The position numbers and the translations under genes were made by a program. A stretch of DNA of 64,000 bases from Kibdelosporangium persicum (GTDB taxonomy: Bacteria > Actinomycetota > Actinomycetes > Mycobacteriales > Pseudonocardiaceae), in contig NZ_JAAATY010000005.1 in the NCBI RefSeq assembly GCF_013280595.1, positions 186,001-250,000 of the forward strand, given 5' to 3'. This document shows, one piece after another, positions 1 to 9,779 of the stretch. Each line of letters starts with the position of its first letter. The stretch's first letter is position 1. Under the pieces are notes generated by a model. The model did not search any database. It saw only the letters and a list, made by a program, of their open reading frames with translations, and was not told where the DNA came from.

Positions 1-1458
1 AAACACGCGGGCAGCTCGCTTCACCCCAGGGCCATCGGCTACACGACCAGGACGGTGGAACTGTTCCGAGCGGCGGGCATCGAGTTGCCGCCGGCACGGC
101 ACGAAGGGCCGCCACGCCGAGCACGGGTGGAAAGCCTGGCCGGCCACTGGCACGAGGAATACCCCTGGACGCCGGGCAACCGTGCGGCGACAGCCGGACA
201 TTCGCCGGTGCGGGGGACCGCCATCGCACAGGACCGGCTGGAGCCCATCCTGCGTGAGCGGGCCGTCGAACTCGGGGCCGATCTGCGGCCGGACACCGAG
301 CTGACCGGGTTCACCCAGGACGACGACTGCGTGACCGCGACACTCAGCGTCCGCGGCGGGCAGGAGTACCGTCTTCGCGCGCGGTACCTGGTGGCTGCCG
401 ACGGCGCTCGCAGCTTCGTGCGGGAGAAGCTGGGAATCGGGCGCGACGGGCGAGGCGTGTTGTCCGTGCAGCGCAGTATCCTGTTCCGCGCCCCTCTTGA
501 GCAGTACCTCGACCAGGGCGTTGTGCAGTTCGAGATCGAGCAACCGGACCTGAAGGCGTTTCTCACCACCTATTCCGACGGGCGGTGGGTGCTGATGGTG
601 GCCGACGACGTCGACCTCGACGAACGGCAGCAGTACACGCTCGTGCGACAGGCGACCGGACTGCCGGATCTACCGGTCGAGCTCATCACCACCGGACGCT
701 GGGAGCTGGCCGCGTCGATCGCGGACCGATTCTCCTCCGGCAGGGTGTTCCTCGCCGGCGACGCCGCGCACCAGCTTCCGCCCAACCGCGGTGGATACGG
801 CGCCAACACCGGCATCGAGGACGCGCACAACGTCGCCTGGAAGCTCGCGGCCGTCCTTTCCGGACAGTCCACACCAGACCTTCTGGACAGCTACGACGCC
901 GAACGCCGACCCGTCGCCTGGTTGCGGCACGAGCAGATCTTCGCCCGCGCCGACTACAAGGCGCACATCCGGACCCCGACGTCCGATGTCCAGATCATCG
1001 ACGAGCAAGCCATGGAACTCGGCCAGATCTACCGTTCCGCCGCCGTGCTCGGTGCGTCCGGCGAACTGCCACCCGCGCGGCGCCCGGAGCTCTGGGCCGG
1101 ACAGCCCGGAACCCGCGCGCCGCACGTTCGTGTGCGCGCCAACGGCGCCGAGCGATCCATGTTGGACCTGTTCGGGCACGACTGGGTGCTCCTGTCACAG
1201 GACGGCGAATGGTCGGCCGCTCTCGCGCACGCCACCGCCGAACTGGGCCTGGCCGCCACGTTCGTGCACATCGGCACCGACGCCGACCCGCTGGAACCGG
1301 ACGCGTTCCGCGACGCGTACGGCGTCGCCGACGACGGCGCCACACTGGTCCGCCCGGACGGCTACATCGCCTGGCGAACTCGCACCGCTCCGGCCGATCC
1401 CGCCGCCGCGCTCACGGACGCCCTCGGCACCGTCGCCCACGCGGCCGGGAACCGGTGA
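1..1458 (+). CDS. FAD-dependent aromatic hydroxylase, 5' end outside window
   Basis: The frame is open from base 1, so the gene begins upstream of the window. The GTG at 55 is only an internal valine, because the preceding residues (HPRAIGYTTRTVELF) already match the family consensus after the first FAD fold. The visible part carries the DG motif (VAADGARSF, about 391-425), which contacts FAD and NAD(P)H, and the GD motif (VFLAGDAAHQLPP, about 747-790), which binds the FAD ribityl chain. A C-terminal thioredoxin-like tail contains LFGHDWVLL. This is the layout of the PheA/TfdB and PgaE/RdmE polyketide hydroxylases, which hydroxylate phenolic or polyketide rings using NADPH and oxygen in the cytosol. 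The GxGxxG nucleotide motif must lie off the left edge. Substrate is unknown. Confidence 0.9.
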   Translation, partial: KHAGSSLHPRAIGYTTRTVELFRAAGIELPPARHEGPPRRARVESLAGHWHEEYPWTPGNRAATAGHSPVRGTAIAQDRLEPILRERAVELGADLRPDTELTGFTQDDDCVTATLSVRGGQEYRLRARYLVAADGARSFVREKLGIGRDGRGVLSVQRSILFRAPLEQYLDQGVVQFEIEQPDLKAFLTTYSDGRWVLMVADDVDLDERQQYTLVRQATGLPDLPVELITTGRWELAASIADRFSSGRVFLAGDAAHQLPPNRGGYGANTGIEDAHNVAWKLAAVLSGQSTPDLLDSYDAERRPVAWLRHEQIFARADYKAHIRTPTSDVQIIDEQAMELGQIYRSAAVLGASGELPPARRPELWAGQPGTRAPHVRVRANGAERSMLDLFGHDWVLLSQDGEWSAALAHATAELGLAATFVHIGTDADPLEPDAFRDAYGVADDGATLVRPDGYIAWRTRTAPADPAAALTDALGTVAHAAGNR

Positions 1459-1571
1459 ACGCCGTGGTGGTCACGGGCCGGCGGGGTCACCACGCCGCAG
1501 CCTGATGACCGCCGTCCTTCTGAGAACGGACGTCGAAGGTTCATCTACCAGCAAGCAACACCGGCTAGACA

Positions 1572-3107
1572 GTGCCGGTGACCACATCACTCGCCCGGCG
1601 AAGATTCCTGGCCCTCGCCGGCGCCGCCGCCATCGCCCAGGTACCCGCGCATTCCGCCGCCGCTTCACCCAAGCCGGGTGGCTACCCGTTCACGCTCGGT
1701 GTCGCGAGCGGAGACCCCACGTCCACCGGGGTCGTCCTGTGGACGCGGCTCGTGCCCGAGCCGTTCCTGCCCGGCGGTGGCATGCCGCGTACCAAGGTTC
1801 CGGTGGAGTGGCAGGTCGCCACGGACGAGCGGTTCCGCCGGATCGTCGCGCACGGCACCGCGTGGGCACTGCCCGAACTGGCGCACTCGGTGCACGTCGA
1901 AGTCGACGGCCTCGCGCCGGACCGTGAGTGGTTCTACCGCTTCCGTTACCGCCAGGAGGTCTCCGCGACCGGCCGGACCCGGACCACGCCGCCGGAACAC
2001 CGGCCCGGCGGGAAACTGGCGTTCGCCTTCGCGTCCTGTCAGGACTGGACCAGCGGTTACTACCCGTCGTACCAGCACATGGCTCGTGACGACCTCGATC
2101 TGGTCGTGCACCTGGGCGACTACGTCTACGAAGGCGGAATCCCGGCGGACGGTGGCTACCGGAAGACCAGCACACCGGACACGCTCCGCAAGGCGCCCCA
2201 GGACCTCGAACGCTGGCGGATGCAGTACGCCTTGTTCAAGAGCGACCTGGATCTGCAAGCCGCGCACGCCCGGTTCCCCTGGCTGGTCACCTGGGACGAC
2301 CACGAGGTGAAGAACGACTACGCGGGCACGAAGCAGGAGCACGCCGGCGACATCACCGGCCTGCGTGCCGCGGCCTACCAGGCCTGGTACGAGCACCAGC
2401 CGGTCCGGCTGCGTTCGCACATCTACCGGCGGACGCACTGGGGCAGGCTCGTGCAGCTCGATCTGCTCGACGGGCGGCAGTACCGCAGTGTTCCGCCGTG
2501 CGGCTGGGGTGAGGCCGACGCGTGCACCGGTGGTTACGCCCCTGACGTCACCATGTTGGGCTTCCCTCAGGAGAAATGGCTCTACAGCGGACTGGCCGCC
2601 TCCAAGGCCCGCTGGAACATCCTGGGCAGCAACGTGATGGTGGGCAGGCTCGACCACGACGGCGCCAGTGGCGACAAGCTCTGGCACGACGCGTGGGACG
2701 GTTACCCCGCCGCGCGCAACCGCCTGACGGACGCCTGGGTCAACAGCCGGGTCAGCAATCCCGTTGTGGTGACCGGGGACTGGCACTCGACGTTCGTCAA
2801 CGACATCCACAGGGACTTCGACCGGCCGGACTCCCCCGTTGTCGCGACCGAGTTCGTCGGCACGTCGATCTCGTCCAATGGGGACGGTCAGGTGTACGGC
2901 CCGTACTACGGCCCGATGATCAAGTACAACCCGCACATCAAGTTCTTCGACGGTGACCGCCGCGGCTACTTCCGTTGCGAGGTCCGCAACGACCGGATGA
3001 CCGCGGATCTGCGCGTCGTCACCACCGTCAGCCGCAGGGACTCGCCTGAGTCCACCTATGCGTCCTTCGTAGTCGAGTCCGGCCGACCGGGAGCTGTTCA
3101 GAAATGA
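1572..3107 (+). CDS. phoD: Secreted PhoD-like alkaline phosphatase/phosphodiesterase
   Basis: The 511-residue product begins with a Tat signal (RRRFLALAGAAA, residues 9-20), so it is probably exported folded. The PhoD N-terminal domain (FTLGVASGDPTSTGVVLWTRL) is followed by the metallophosphatase core: FASCQDW, HLGDYVYEG (about 178), WDDHEVKNDY (about 241) and TGDWHSTF (about 402), which hold the iron/calcium ligands. The family hydrolyses phosphate mono- and diesters such as teichoic acids and phospholipids outside the cell. Two GTG codons (1572, 1578) are possible starts, and neither has a strong ribosome site. Its stop overlaps the ATG of the next phosphoesterase (ATGA), so the two are translationally coupled. 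Confidence 0.9.
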   Translation: MPVTTSLARRRFLALAGAAAIAQVPAHSAAASPKPGGYPFTLGVASGDPTSTGVVLWTRLVPEPFLPGGGMPRTKVPVEWQVATDERFRRIVAHGTAWALPELAHSVHVEVDGLAPDREWFYRFRYRQEVSATGRTRTTPPEHRPGGKLAFAFASCQDWTSGYYPSYQHMARDDLDLVVHLGDYVYEGGIPADGGYRKTSTPDTLRKAPQDLERWRMQYALFKSDLDLQAAHARFPWLVTWDDHEVKNDYAGTKQEHAGDITGLRAAAYQAWYEHQPVRLRSHIYRRTHWGRLVQLDLLDGRQYRSVPPCGWGEADACTGGYAPDVTMLGFPQEKWLYSGLAASKARWNILGSNVMVGRLDHDGASGDKLWHDAWDGYPAARNRLTDAWVNSRVSNPVVVTGDWHSTFVNDIHRDFDRPDSPVVATEFVGTSISSNGDGQVYGPYYGPMIKYNPHIKFFDGDRRGYFRCEVRNDRMTADLRVVTTVSRRDSPESTYASFVVESGRPGAVQK

Positions 3108-4909
3108 CTGAGAACTTGGGTCGTCGCACCCTCTTGCAGGCCGCGTTCGCCGCGCCGGTGGTGGCTGGTCTGTCCACTTCGGAAGCCGCCGCCGACCAGA
3201 ACCGGACCGGCACCCGGTTCACCATCGCGGTCATGCCGGACACCCAGTACCTGCTCGACGAGGGCGGCTCGGACCCGGAGCCGGTCCGCGAGAGCCTGCG
3301 CGCGCTGGTCCAGCGCCGCCGGGAGGCGAACATCGTCTTCCTCGCCCATCTCGGCGACGTGACCGAACACGGCACCGAACGGGAGATGCGCACCGCGGAC
3401 GACGTCTTCCGGACCATCGACGGCGCCTTGCCCTACAGCGTGCTGGCGGGCAACCACGACGTGCCGGGCAGAACGGACGATCAGCGCGGGCCCACGCCCT
3501 ACCTGTCCACCTTCGGCCCGCAGCGGTTCAGGCGGATGCGGACCTACGGCGGCTCCTCCCCCGACGGGTACAACAGCTTCCACACCATCTCGGCGGGCGG
3601 GCGGCAATGGCTGTTGCTCGCGTTGGACTGGCGGCTGTCAGCGGCCGGATTCCAGTGGGCGCAACAGGTTCTCGACCGGCACAAGAACCTGCCGACGATC
3701 CTGACCACTCATGAGCTGGTGACCGCCGACGGCGGATCGCAGGCCGTGCTGTCCCAGTACGGGCAAGGGCTGTGGGACAAGTTGATCCGCCGCAACGACC
3801 AGATCTTCCTGACGTTGAACGGGCACTACTGGCCGTCCGGCCGCACGACGCTGACCAACGACCACGGCAATCCCGTGCACCTGCACCTCACCAACTACCA
3901 GGACCGGTACTACGGTGGCGCGGGCATGATCCGGTTCTACACCTTCGACATGGTCCGCAACGTCATCGACGTCGAGACGTTCTCGCCATGGCTGCTCGGG
4001 CGCCGGGACCGCACGCCGTTGGAGACCGAGAACTCGGCGTTGACCGGCGACGCCGACCGGTTCAGCGTCGAGATCGACTTCCGGCGGCGATTCGCCGGCT
4101 TCGCCCCGCCGGTCCTGCCCCGGCCGCGCCCGGCGAGCGCGGTGCTGGTGCGCGGAACCGTGGCGTACTGGCGGTTCGACGCCGAAGGCCTGTCCGACGG
4201 CAAAGCCGTCAAGCCGGGCAGCGTCGCCCGTGACCTGACGGGCAACGGCAACGACCTGACCGTCCAATATCTACACTCAAGCACGCCGGATGTGCTGACG
4301 TGGTCGCAAGACCACCACGACAACCAGCCCGCACACGCCAGCCTGACGTTCGCAGGCGGCAAGCAACCCGACCGCGGCGCGATCCTGCGGGCCGGGAACA
4401 CCGCCCCGATCAACAGCATGCGGTTCGAGTCCGGCTACACCATCGAGACGTTCATCAGGCTGCCCGCGCCCTTCGAGGGCGACCACGCGTTCATGGGCAT
4501 CCTGAGCTGGGAAGGACGCAGCGGCGACGCGGGCAAGTCCAGCGGCTGGTCGCCGGAGGAGCCGACCTGCAGCCTGAACGTCTCCGGTGAACGGTTCCTG
4601 CAGTTCGTGGTCTATCCGGTGCCGGTCGACGACGACCCGACGTCGTGGAGTCACGCCATCCCGATCGGACGGTGGACGCACGTCGCGGTCGTCAACGACG
4701 GCAGGCGCACGGTGATGTACGTGGACGGCGCGAAGATCGCCCGTAACGCCGCCGCTGAATCGACCGGGATCAGCACGCTCGGCAAACCGTTCGTGATCGG
4801 GGCGACCCAGTTCGCGTTGCGGTACGGCCACGGGTTCTACGGTTCGGTCGGCGACACGCGGATCGTCGCCCGGGCGCTGCGGCCGGGCGAGTTCCTCACT
4901 CGGCAATAA
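3104..4909 (+). CDS. Secreted metallophosphoesterase with C-terminal LamG domain
   Basis: This 601-residue protein starts with a twin-arginine signal (GRRTLLQAAFAAPVVAG). The calcineurin-like core shows VMPDTQY (about 44), HLGDVTEHG (about 84), LAGNHDVPG (about 117), LTTHE and LNGHYW (about 240), which are the usual D-x-H, GD, GNHD and GH metal ligands. A short linker leads to a LamG/concanavalin-like jelly roll from about 345 to the end (VAYWRFDAEG...), typical of carbohydrate or surface binding. The start ATG overlaps the phoD stop. The pair looks like a phosphate-scavenging unit at the cell surface or in the medium. The exact substrate cannot be told from sequence. Confidence 0.88.
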   Translation: MTENLGRRTLLQAAFAAPVVAGLSTSEAAADQNRTGTRFTIAVMPDTQYLLDEGGSDPEPVRESLRALVQRRREANIVFLAHLGDVTEHGTEREMRTADDVFRTIDGALPYSVLAGNHDVPGRTDDQRGPTPYLSTFGPQRFRRMRTYGGSSPDGYNSFHTISAGGRQWLLLALDWRLSAAGFQWAQQVLDRHKNLPTILTTHELVTADGGSQAVLSQYGQGLWDKLIRRNDQIFLTLNGHYWPSGRTTLTNDHGNPVHLHLTNYQDRYYGGAGMIRFYTFDMVRNVIDVETFSPWLLGRRDRTPLETENSALTGDADRFSVEIDFRRRFAGFAPPVLPRPRPASAVLVRGTVAYWRFDAEGLSDGKAVKPGSVARDLTGNGNDLTVQYLHSSTPDVLTWSQDHHDNQPAHASLTFAGGKQPDRGAILRAGNTAPINSMRFESGYTIETFIRLPAPFEGDHAFMGILSWEGRSGDAGKSSGWSPEEPTCSLNVSGERFLQFVVYPVPVDDDPTSWSHAIPIGRWTHVAVVNDGRRTVMYVDGAKIARNAAAESTGISTLGKPFVIGATQFALRYGHGFYGSVGDTRIVARALRPGEFLTRQ

Positions 4910-5018
4910 GTCACGAACAACACGGACAGCAGTCGAGACGTTCACCTGTTCGGTCCATTGAGGAATCGGCCGGGGACGGCGACGCTGGGAGTCCCTGCAT
5001 CGACGCCTGGAGGGTCCC

Positions 5019-5798
5019 ATGCGCCGGTTATCCCTGCTGTCCGTGCTGACCGCGCTTTTGGGCCTGGTCGGCGTTCATACCGCGGAAGCCGCCGAGGGCG
5101 CGTACAGCGCCCTCGGCGACTCGTATTCGTCCGGGGTCGGCTCACGTAGCTACTACTCCGACAGCGGTTCCTGCCTGCGTTCTCCCTATGCCTACCCTGC
5201 GCTCGTCGCACAGCGGACCAGTTCGACGTTGACGTTCGCGGCGTGCTCGGGCGCGCGGATCGCCGACGTCCAGAACAACCAACTCGGCAGCCTCAACTCC
5301 GGCACCACGTATGTAACGGTGTCAGCGGGCGGGAACGACGCCGGGTTCAGCTCCGTCATCACGCAGTGCGCCAAACCGTGGCCATACACCTGCACCACGG
5401 AAATCACCAACGCGAACAACACCATCCGCACCACGATCCCGGGCCGGCTCGACAGCCTCTACAGCGCGATTCGCGCCAAGGCACCGAACGCGCGGGTGAT
5501 CGTGGTCGGCTATCCGCGGATCTTCAACGGCGAGGAGTGCAACGCGCTGGCCAGGATCAGCCCCGGCGAGCAGGCCGAGCTGAACAAGAGCGCGGACCTG
5601 CTCGCCGGCGTGATCTCCGCACGGGCCGCCGCACACGGCTTCACCTTCGTCGACCCGCGTTCCTCGTTCACGGGTCATGCCGTGTGCGACGACACCGAGT
5701 GGCTCAACGGACTGTCCAACCCGATCGAGGAGTCCTACCACCCCAACCGGACCGGCCAGTCCGCCGGCTACACCCCGCTGGTGTCAGCGAGGATGTGA
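5019..5798 (+). CDS. Secreted SGNH/GDSL-family lipase or esterase
   Basis: The ATG at 5019 follows GGAGG (about 5010). The 259-residue product has a signal peptide (residues 1-24, ending HTAEA) and a Streptomyces-type SGNH hydrolase fold. Block I is YSALGDSYSSG, with the nucleophile in GDS. The Gly block is CSGARI, the Asn block is SAGGNDAGF, and the C-terminal catalytic Asp/His lies near EESYHPNRTGQ. These enzymes cleave acyl esters of lipids or glycans outside the cell. Paired cysteines fit an exported, disulphide-bonded enzyme. It is monocistronic and converges on the sialidase, with only 5 bp between stop codons. Confidence 0.9.
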   Translation: MRRLSLLSVLTALLGLVGVHTAEAAEGAYSALGDSYSSGVGSRSYYSDSGSCLRSPYAYPALVAQRTSSTLTFAACSGARIADVQNNQLGSLNSGTTYVTVSAGGNDAGFSSVITQCAKPWPYTCTTEITNANNTIRTTIPGRLDSLYSAIRAKAPNARVIVVGYPRIFNGEECNALARISPGEQAELNKSADLLAGVISARAAAHGFTFVDPRSSFTGHAVCDDTEWLNGLSNPIEESYHPNRTGQSAGYTPLVSARM

Positions 5799-5803
5799 CT
5801 TGA

Positions 5804-8800
5804 CTACGACGCGGCGTTGAACGGCAGGTGAGCCGCCAGCGCCGCGCCGCGGTGGATCTGGAACTCGTCCAGTGTCCCGGTGAGACGGTTGGTCCCGTCG
5901 GGTTTGGACCCCAACCGGAATCCGTCGACCGCGAACGTGTCACCGTACGTCGCCGAACCGCTGACCGTCGTGCTTCCCAAGCGGACGCCGTCCACGGTCA
6001 GTGACAGAACCCCGGCCTCCCGCGAAGCCTCGACAAAATGCCAGGCGCCGTCGTTGAATCCGGCGGCGGCGGAGGCGTCCACGGCCGCGGTTTCGAAAGC
6101 ACCGGTGTCCGTCTGCAGGTACACCAGTAGCCGGTCCTTGCTTGGCTGACCGCGCATCCACAGACCTCGTTCGGTCGCGCCCGAACCGTACGCCCAGAAC
6201 ACCACCTGGTCCGCGGTTCCGGTGTACCGCAGCCAGGTCGACACCTTGAAGTCCTTGTCGCCCAAAGCGACAGTCGGCTTGTACGGCATGTAGACGACGT
6301 CGTCCACACCGTCGAACTGGACCGCGTTTCCGGCCTTTCCGGCGACCACGGCCGGAGTTCCGGACACGGCCGCGTGCGCGCAGTGCACGGAGGCGTCAGA
6401 GGTCTGCGGCCCGGTGATCGGCTGGACGACGTCATGTGCCTGCGTGTACTGGCCTTCGAACGTCCACCACAACGCGGGCAGTTCGGCGGGGAATCTTCCG
6501 GTGGCGGCCTGCGTGAGTTCGGCACCGGTCAACGCCCGCCGGTACAACCGGAAGTCGTCGAGCGCACCCTGCATCACGTCGGTTCCGTCCATCTTGGACC
6601 CGACCCGCAGGCCCTTGATGGCGTCGGCCTGATCGGCACTGACCGAGCCGGTCAGGCCCGTCGCCGTGGCGGGGGCACCGCCGTCGACACTCAGCTGTAC
6701 CTGGTCCCCGGTCCGCGTCAACGCCATCAGGTGCCATTGGTTGTCACCGAATGCCACGCGGCTTGTGTTGTCCACCAACGGAACCGAGACTCGGCCGGTG
6801 TCCGTCTCCACCCAGGCGTACAGGCGGTCCTGGCTCGGCTGTGCCCGCACCCACACCGCCCGCTTACCGGAAGTGGTCCCGTAGGCCCACACCAACGCTT
6901 GGTTGGACGTGCCGGAATACCGGAACCACAACGCCATCGTGAAGTCACCGGAACCGAGGTCCAGCGTTGGGGAGAACGGTGTCTCGACGCCAGGATGCGA
7001 AGCGTTCACGGGCAGCGCGACGCTGTTGGACGCACGCCCCGCGACCGGCGACTGCTTGCCACCGAGCAGGCGACCGGCCGCGCAGTGCCCGGAGACGTCG
7101 TCGCTGATCGGCGCGGTGGCCCGGGCCGGGACCACGGCACCGTCCACGGTTTTGAAGGCCAGGTTCAGGCTCGGCACGCCCTGCCGGGTCAGCTGGAACT
7201 GCCCGATCCGGCCGGTGTACGCGTCGGAGCCGTCCAGCTTCGCGCCGAGCCGCAGACCGGTCACGCCCGTCGACACCGCGCCTGCCACACCAGTCCCCTG
7301 TGCGGTCAGGTCGTCGACCTTGAGGTCGACCCGGGAGCCGGTCCTGCTGAGCGTCAACTCGTGCCACGCCCCGTCGCCGAACGCGGCGCTCGCGCCGGGA
7401 TCAGCCAACGTCACGTACGCGTGGCCGTCCTTGCCCTCGACCCACGCGGCGACCTGATCCTCGCCCGGCCGGACGCGGAGCCACACCTGCGGGACGTCGG
7501 CGCCGACCCCATATCCCCAGAACAACACCTGCTGCGGGCTCGTGGACGTCGCCGAGTACCGGAACCGTGTGCTGATGGTGAAATCGCCCGCACCCGGGTT
7601 GATCGTGCGTGTGTACGGAACCTCCGCGTAGTCGCCGTTGCCGTCCAGCAACAGCCCGTCGTTCAAGGTCGCGTTGCCCCGCAGGTACGCGTCGTTCGCC
7701 TCGAGTGTGCTGTCCGGCGTGGTGGGCCCGGCCGGTGTCGAAGGCTGCGGCGACGGCGTGCCGGGGGCGACGCCGGGCAGTCCGAGCTGGCCGGGTGTGA
7801 ACCTGGTGAACCGGATCTCGTCCGCGGAGAAGGACACGCCACCCTCGTAGACGACACCGATCTCGCCCCCGGTGAGCTCCGCGAGGTCCGAGTAGCCCGA
7901 GCGCTCGGTGGTGACCAGCCCGTTCGACGCGCCCGACCACGTGGTGCCGCGGTCACGGGAATAGCGGATCTTCAGCTGTTCCCGGTCGTTCGGGTCGGAC
8001 GGCCCGGAGAAGATCAGGACATCGCCCAACGCCAGGATCGACCCCTGCACGGTCGGCGACACCAGCGACGGAACCGGCGTGAACGCCGGGAAAGTGGTCC
8101 CGCCGTCCGTGCTCACGGCCTTGGCCCGGTGATGCCCGTCGTCGATCTCGTTGCGGGCGGCCGCGTACAGCGAACCATCGGGCAGTTCCGCGACCGCGAT
8201 CTCACCGGGACTGACCTGACCGGCCACATAGGAATTGGGGACCTGGCTGGCGTGCCACGTCTCACCGTGGTCATCGCTGTACAGCACTCCCGCGAGGACG
8301 GTCGTCGGCGTCGGCTTCTGGTGCGCACCAACGATAAGGCGGCCGCTCCTCAGCTGGATGCCATGCGCGGGACCGGTGGCGAACCAGCCGTTGTTCGTGC
8401 CGTCGAAGGTCACCCCCAGCGGCCTCGGCGTGGTCCACGTGAGGCCGTCGTCCGAGCTCTGCTGGATCCACGGCAGGCGTTTGCCGGTCGGGGTGGCCTC
8501 GTTGGACGTGGTGACCAGGTTGATCTTCCCGGTTTGCCTGTCCACCACCGGAACCGCGTTGCCACGGGTGAACGGCGCGTCCGGATCGGCCGGCGAGCCC
8601 GACGTCACCACCCGGATCGGGCCCCACGTCCGGCCGTCGTTCGTGGACCGGCGGACCACGAGGTCGATGTCGCCGCGGTCGGCGCACGACGGCGACTTGC
8701 GGGCTTCGGCGAAGGCCAGCAGTGTTCCGGCGGTGGTCCTGGCCAGGACCGGGATCCGGAAGCACCCGTAGCCGGCCGTTCCACCGCGGTAGAGCACCTG

Positions 8801-8920
8801 CTGCACACCGACGAGCGCGGTGGACTGGCTGACTCCGCTCGCCGCGGCCGGCAGTGGGGCCGCCGACATCGGTGCTGCGAGAAGAAGAGCGCATGCGAGT
8901 GCCGCGAGTCTTCGAGACAA
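5804..8920 (-). CDS. Secreted exo-alpha-sialidase with three C-terminal LamG repeats
   Basis: I place the start at the TTG at 8920, because AAGGGGA sits 8 nt upstream and the product then opens with a clean signal peptide (SRRLAALACALLLAAP). The frame stays open to another TTG at 8974. The sialidase propeller has the FRIPVL arginine motif near the N terminus and at least five Asp-box-like motifs, for example STNDGRTW, SSDDGLTW, SDDHGETW and SRDRGTTW. From about residue 400 there are three tandem LamG/concanavalin-like repeats, recognisable by repeated phrases such as GDFTISTRFRYS, WHLMAL and GLRVGSKMDGTD. The enzyme should release terminal sialic acids from host, plant or fungal glycoconjugates. 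The LamG repeats probably add glycan binding. Confidence 0.9.
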   Translation of the reverse strand: MSRRLAALACALLLAAPMSAAPLPAAASGVSQSTALVGVQQVLYRGGTAGYGCFRIPVLARTTAGTLLAFAEARKSPSCADRGDIDLVVRRSTNDGRTWGPIRVVTSGSPADPDAPFTRGNAVPVVDRQTGKINLVTTSNEATPTGKRLPWIQQSSDDGLTWTTPRPLGVTFDGTNNGWFATGPAHGIQLRSGRLIVGAHQKPTPTTVLAGVLYSDDHGETWHASQVPNSYVAGQVSPGEIAVAELPDGSLYAAARNEIDDGHHRAKAVSTDGGTTFPAFTPVPSLVSPTVQGSILALGDVLIFSGPSDPNDREQLKIRYSRDRGTTWSGASNGLVTTERSGYSDLAELTGGEIGVVYEGGVSFSADEIRFTRFTPGQLGLPGVAPGTPSPQPSTPAGPTTPDSTLEANDAYLRGNATLNDGLLLDGNGDYAEVPYTRTINPGAGDFTISTRFRYSATSTSPQQVLFWGYGVGADVPQVWLRVRPGEDQVAAWVEGKDGHAYVTLADPGASAAFGDGAWHELTLSRTGSRVDLKVDDLTAQGTGVAGAVSTGVTGLRLGAKLDGSDAYTGRIGQFQLTRQGVPSLNLAFKTVDGAVVPARATAPISDDVSGHCAAGRLLGGKQSPVAGRASNSVALPVNASHPGVETPFSPTLDLGSGDFTMALWFRYSGTSNQALVWAYGTTSGKRAVWVRAQPSQDRLYAWVETDTGRVSVPLVDNTSRVAFGDNQWHLMALTRTGDQVQLSVDGGAPATATGLTGSVSADQADAIKGLRVGSKMDGTDVMQGALDDFRLYRRALTGAELTQAATGRFPAELPALWWTFEGQYTQAHDVVQPITGPQTSDASVHCAHAAVSGTPAVVAGKAGNAVQFDGVDDVVYMPYKPTVALGDKDFKVSTWLRYTGTADQVVFWAYGSGATERGLWMRGQPSKDRLLVYLQTDTGAFETAAVDASAAAGFNDGAWHFVEASREAGVLSLTVDGVRLGSTTVSGSATYGDTFAVDGFRLGSKPDGTNRLTGTLDEFQIHRGAALAAHLPFNAAS

Positions 8921-8980
8921 GATGATGTTCCCCTTGCTCCCCCCAGAACAACGCCATCCTAGCGTGGAACGCAACCACCC

Positions 8981-9028
8981 CCTCGTGAGTGTTTATCAGG
9001 GTTAGAACACGGATAAACGCTCACGAGG
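8981..9028. repeat. CTCGTGAG palindromic element, copy 1
   Basis: This is a 48-bp near-perfect palindrome: CCTCGTGAGTGTTTATC, centre GGGTTAGAACAC, then GGATAAACGCTCACGAGG. It lies between the divergent starts of the sialidase and the GNAT gene. At this site it cannot be a simple terminator and may form a cruciform or a leader hairpin. Confidence 0.9.
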
Positions 9029-9073
9029 ACCCGGACGACGTGGGCACGCCCGGATCTGGCATCTTCTCCACCT

Positions 9074-9601
9074 GTGCGTCTGGCAGTCATCGACGATGTC
9101 CCGGGGATCGGCGCGCTGATGCGTGCCTCGGCCACCGAGTTGTTCCCGCTCTTCTACACCGAACACCAGGCCGCCAGCGCCGTGACCTACCTCACTGAAC
9201 CGGACATCACGCTGATCGAGGACGGCACGTACTACGTGCACGAAGCCGACGGCGAGATCGTCGCGTGTGGAGGTTGGAGCAAGCGCAACAAGCTTTACAC
9301 CGGGTCGGGCGCCAGGGACGACGACGGCCGCCTGCTCGACCCCGGCACCGAGCCCGCACGAGTGCGCGCGATGTTCGTGCGCAAGGACTGGACTCGGCGA
9401 GGGCTCGCCAGAACAATCCTTGACAAGTGCGCGCAAGCCGCCTATGCCCAGGGATTCCGCTCGTTGTCACTGATGGCCACGCTGCCGGGCGTACCGCTCT
9501 ATCGCGCCTACGGCTTCGCCGAAACACGCCGGACATGGGTTCCGCTACCTGACGGAGTGGAGCTGGAAGGCGTGGAGATGACGTACGAGCTTCACCCGTA
9601 G
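9074..9601 (+). CDS. GNAT-family N-acetyltransferase
   Basis: A GTG start gives 175 residues. The acetyl-CoA binding region VRAMFVRKDWTRRGLARTIL (about 95-114) matches GNAT motif A, with the R/Q-x-x-G-x-A loop. The strand and helix after it (SLMATLPGVPLYRAYGF) fit motif B and the usual xxYxxxGF ending. It is a single-domain cytosolic enzyme with no signal peptide. GNATs of this size acetylate small amines, polyamines or protein N-termini, and the substrate is not evident here. Copy 1 of the palindrome lies about 45 bp upstream. Confidence 0.85.
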   Translation: MRLAVIDDVPGIGALMRASATELFPLFYTEHQAASAVTYLTEPDITLIEDGTYYVHEADGEIVACGGWSKRNKLYTGSGARDDDGRLLDPGTEPARVRAMFVRKDWTRRGLARTILDKCAQAAYAQGFRSLSLMATLPGVPLYRAYGFAETRRTWVPLPDGVELEGVEMTYELHP

Positions 9602-9779
9602 CGGCGTCACCCGGCTTTCGCCCGGGAGGGTTCTGGTGTATATGGACAGATCGGCCGAGCGGGGCGCCGTGCCGCTGCGTGTCCGTTGCGGACAACGGGA
9701 AACCCGGATGGCGCAATTGGTTGGACCACCCGGGTACAGCTAGATCGTCGAACGCCGAATCGGCTGATAACCTCCGCTG

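Noticed and set aside
6374-8962. 862-codon open frame antisense to the sialidase
   Set aside because: It is Arg/Pro/Val-rich with no domain motif and mirrors the sialidase gene, which has clear Asp boxes and LamG repeats. High GC makes antisense frames long.
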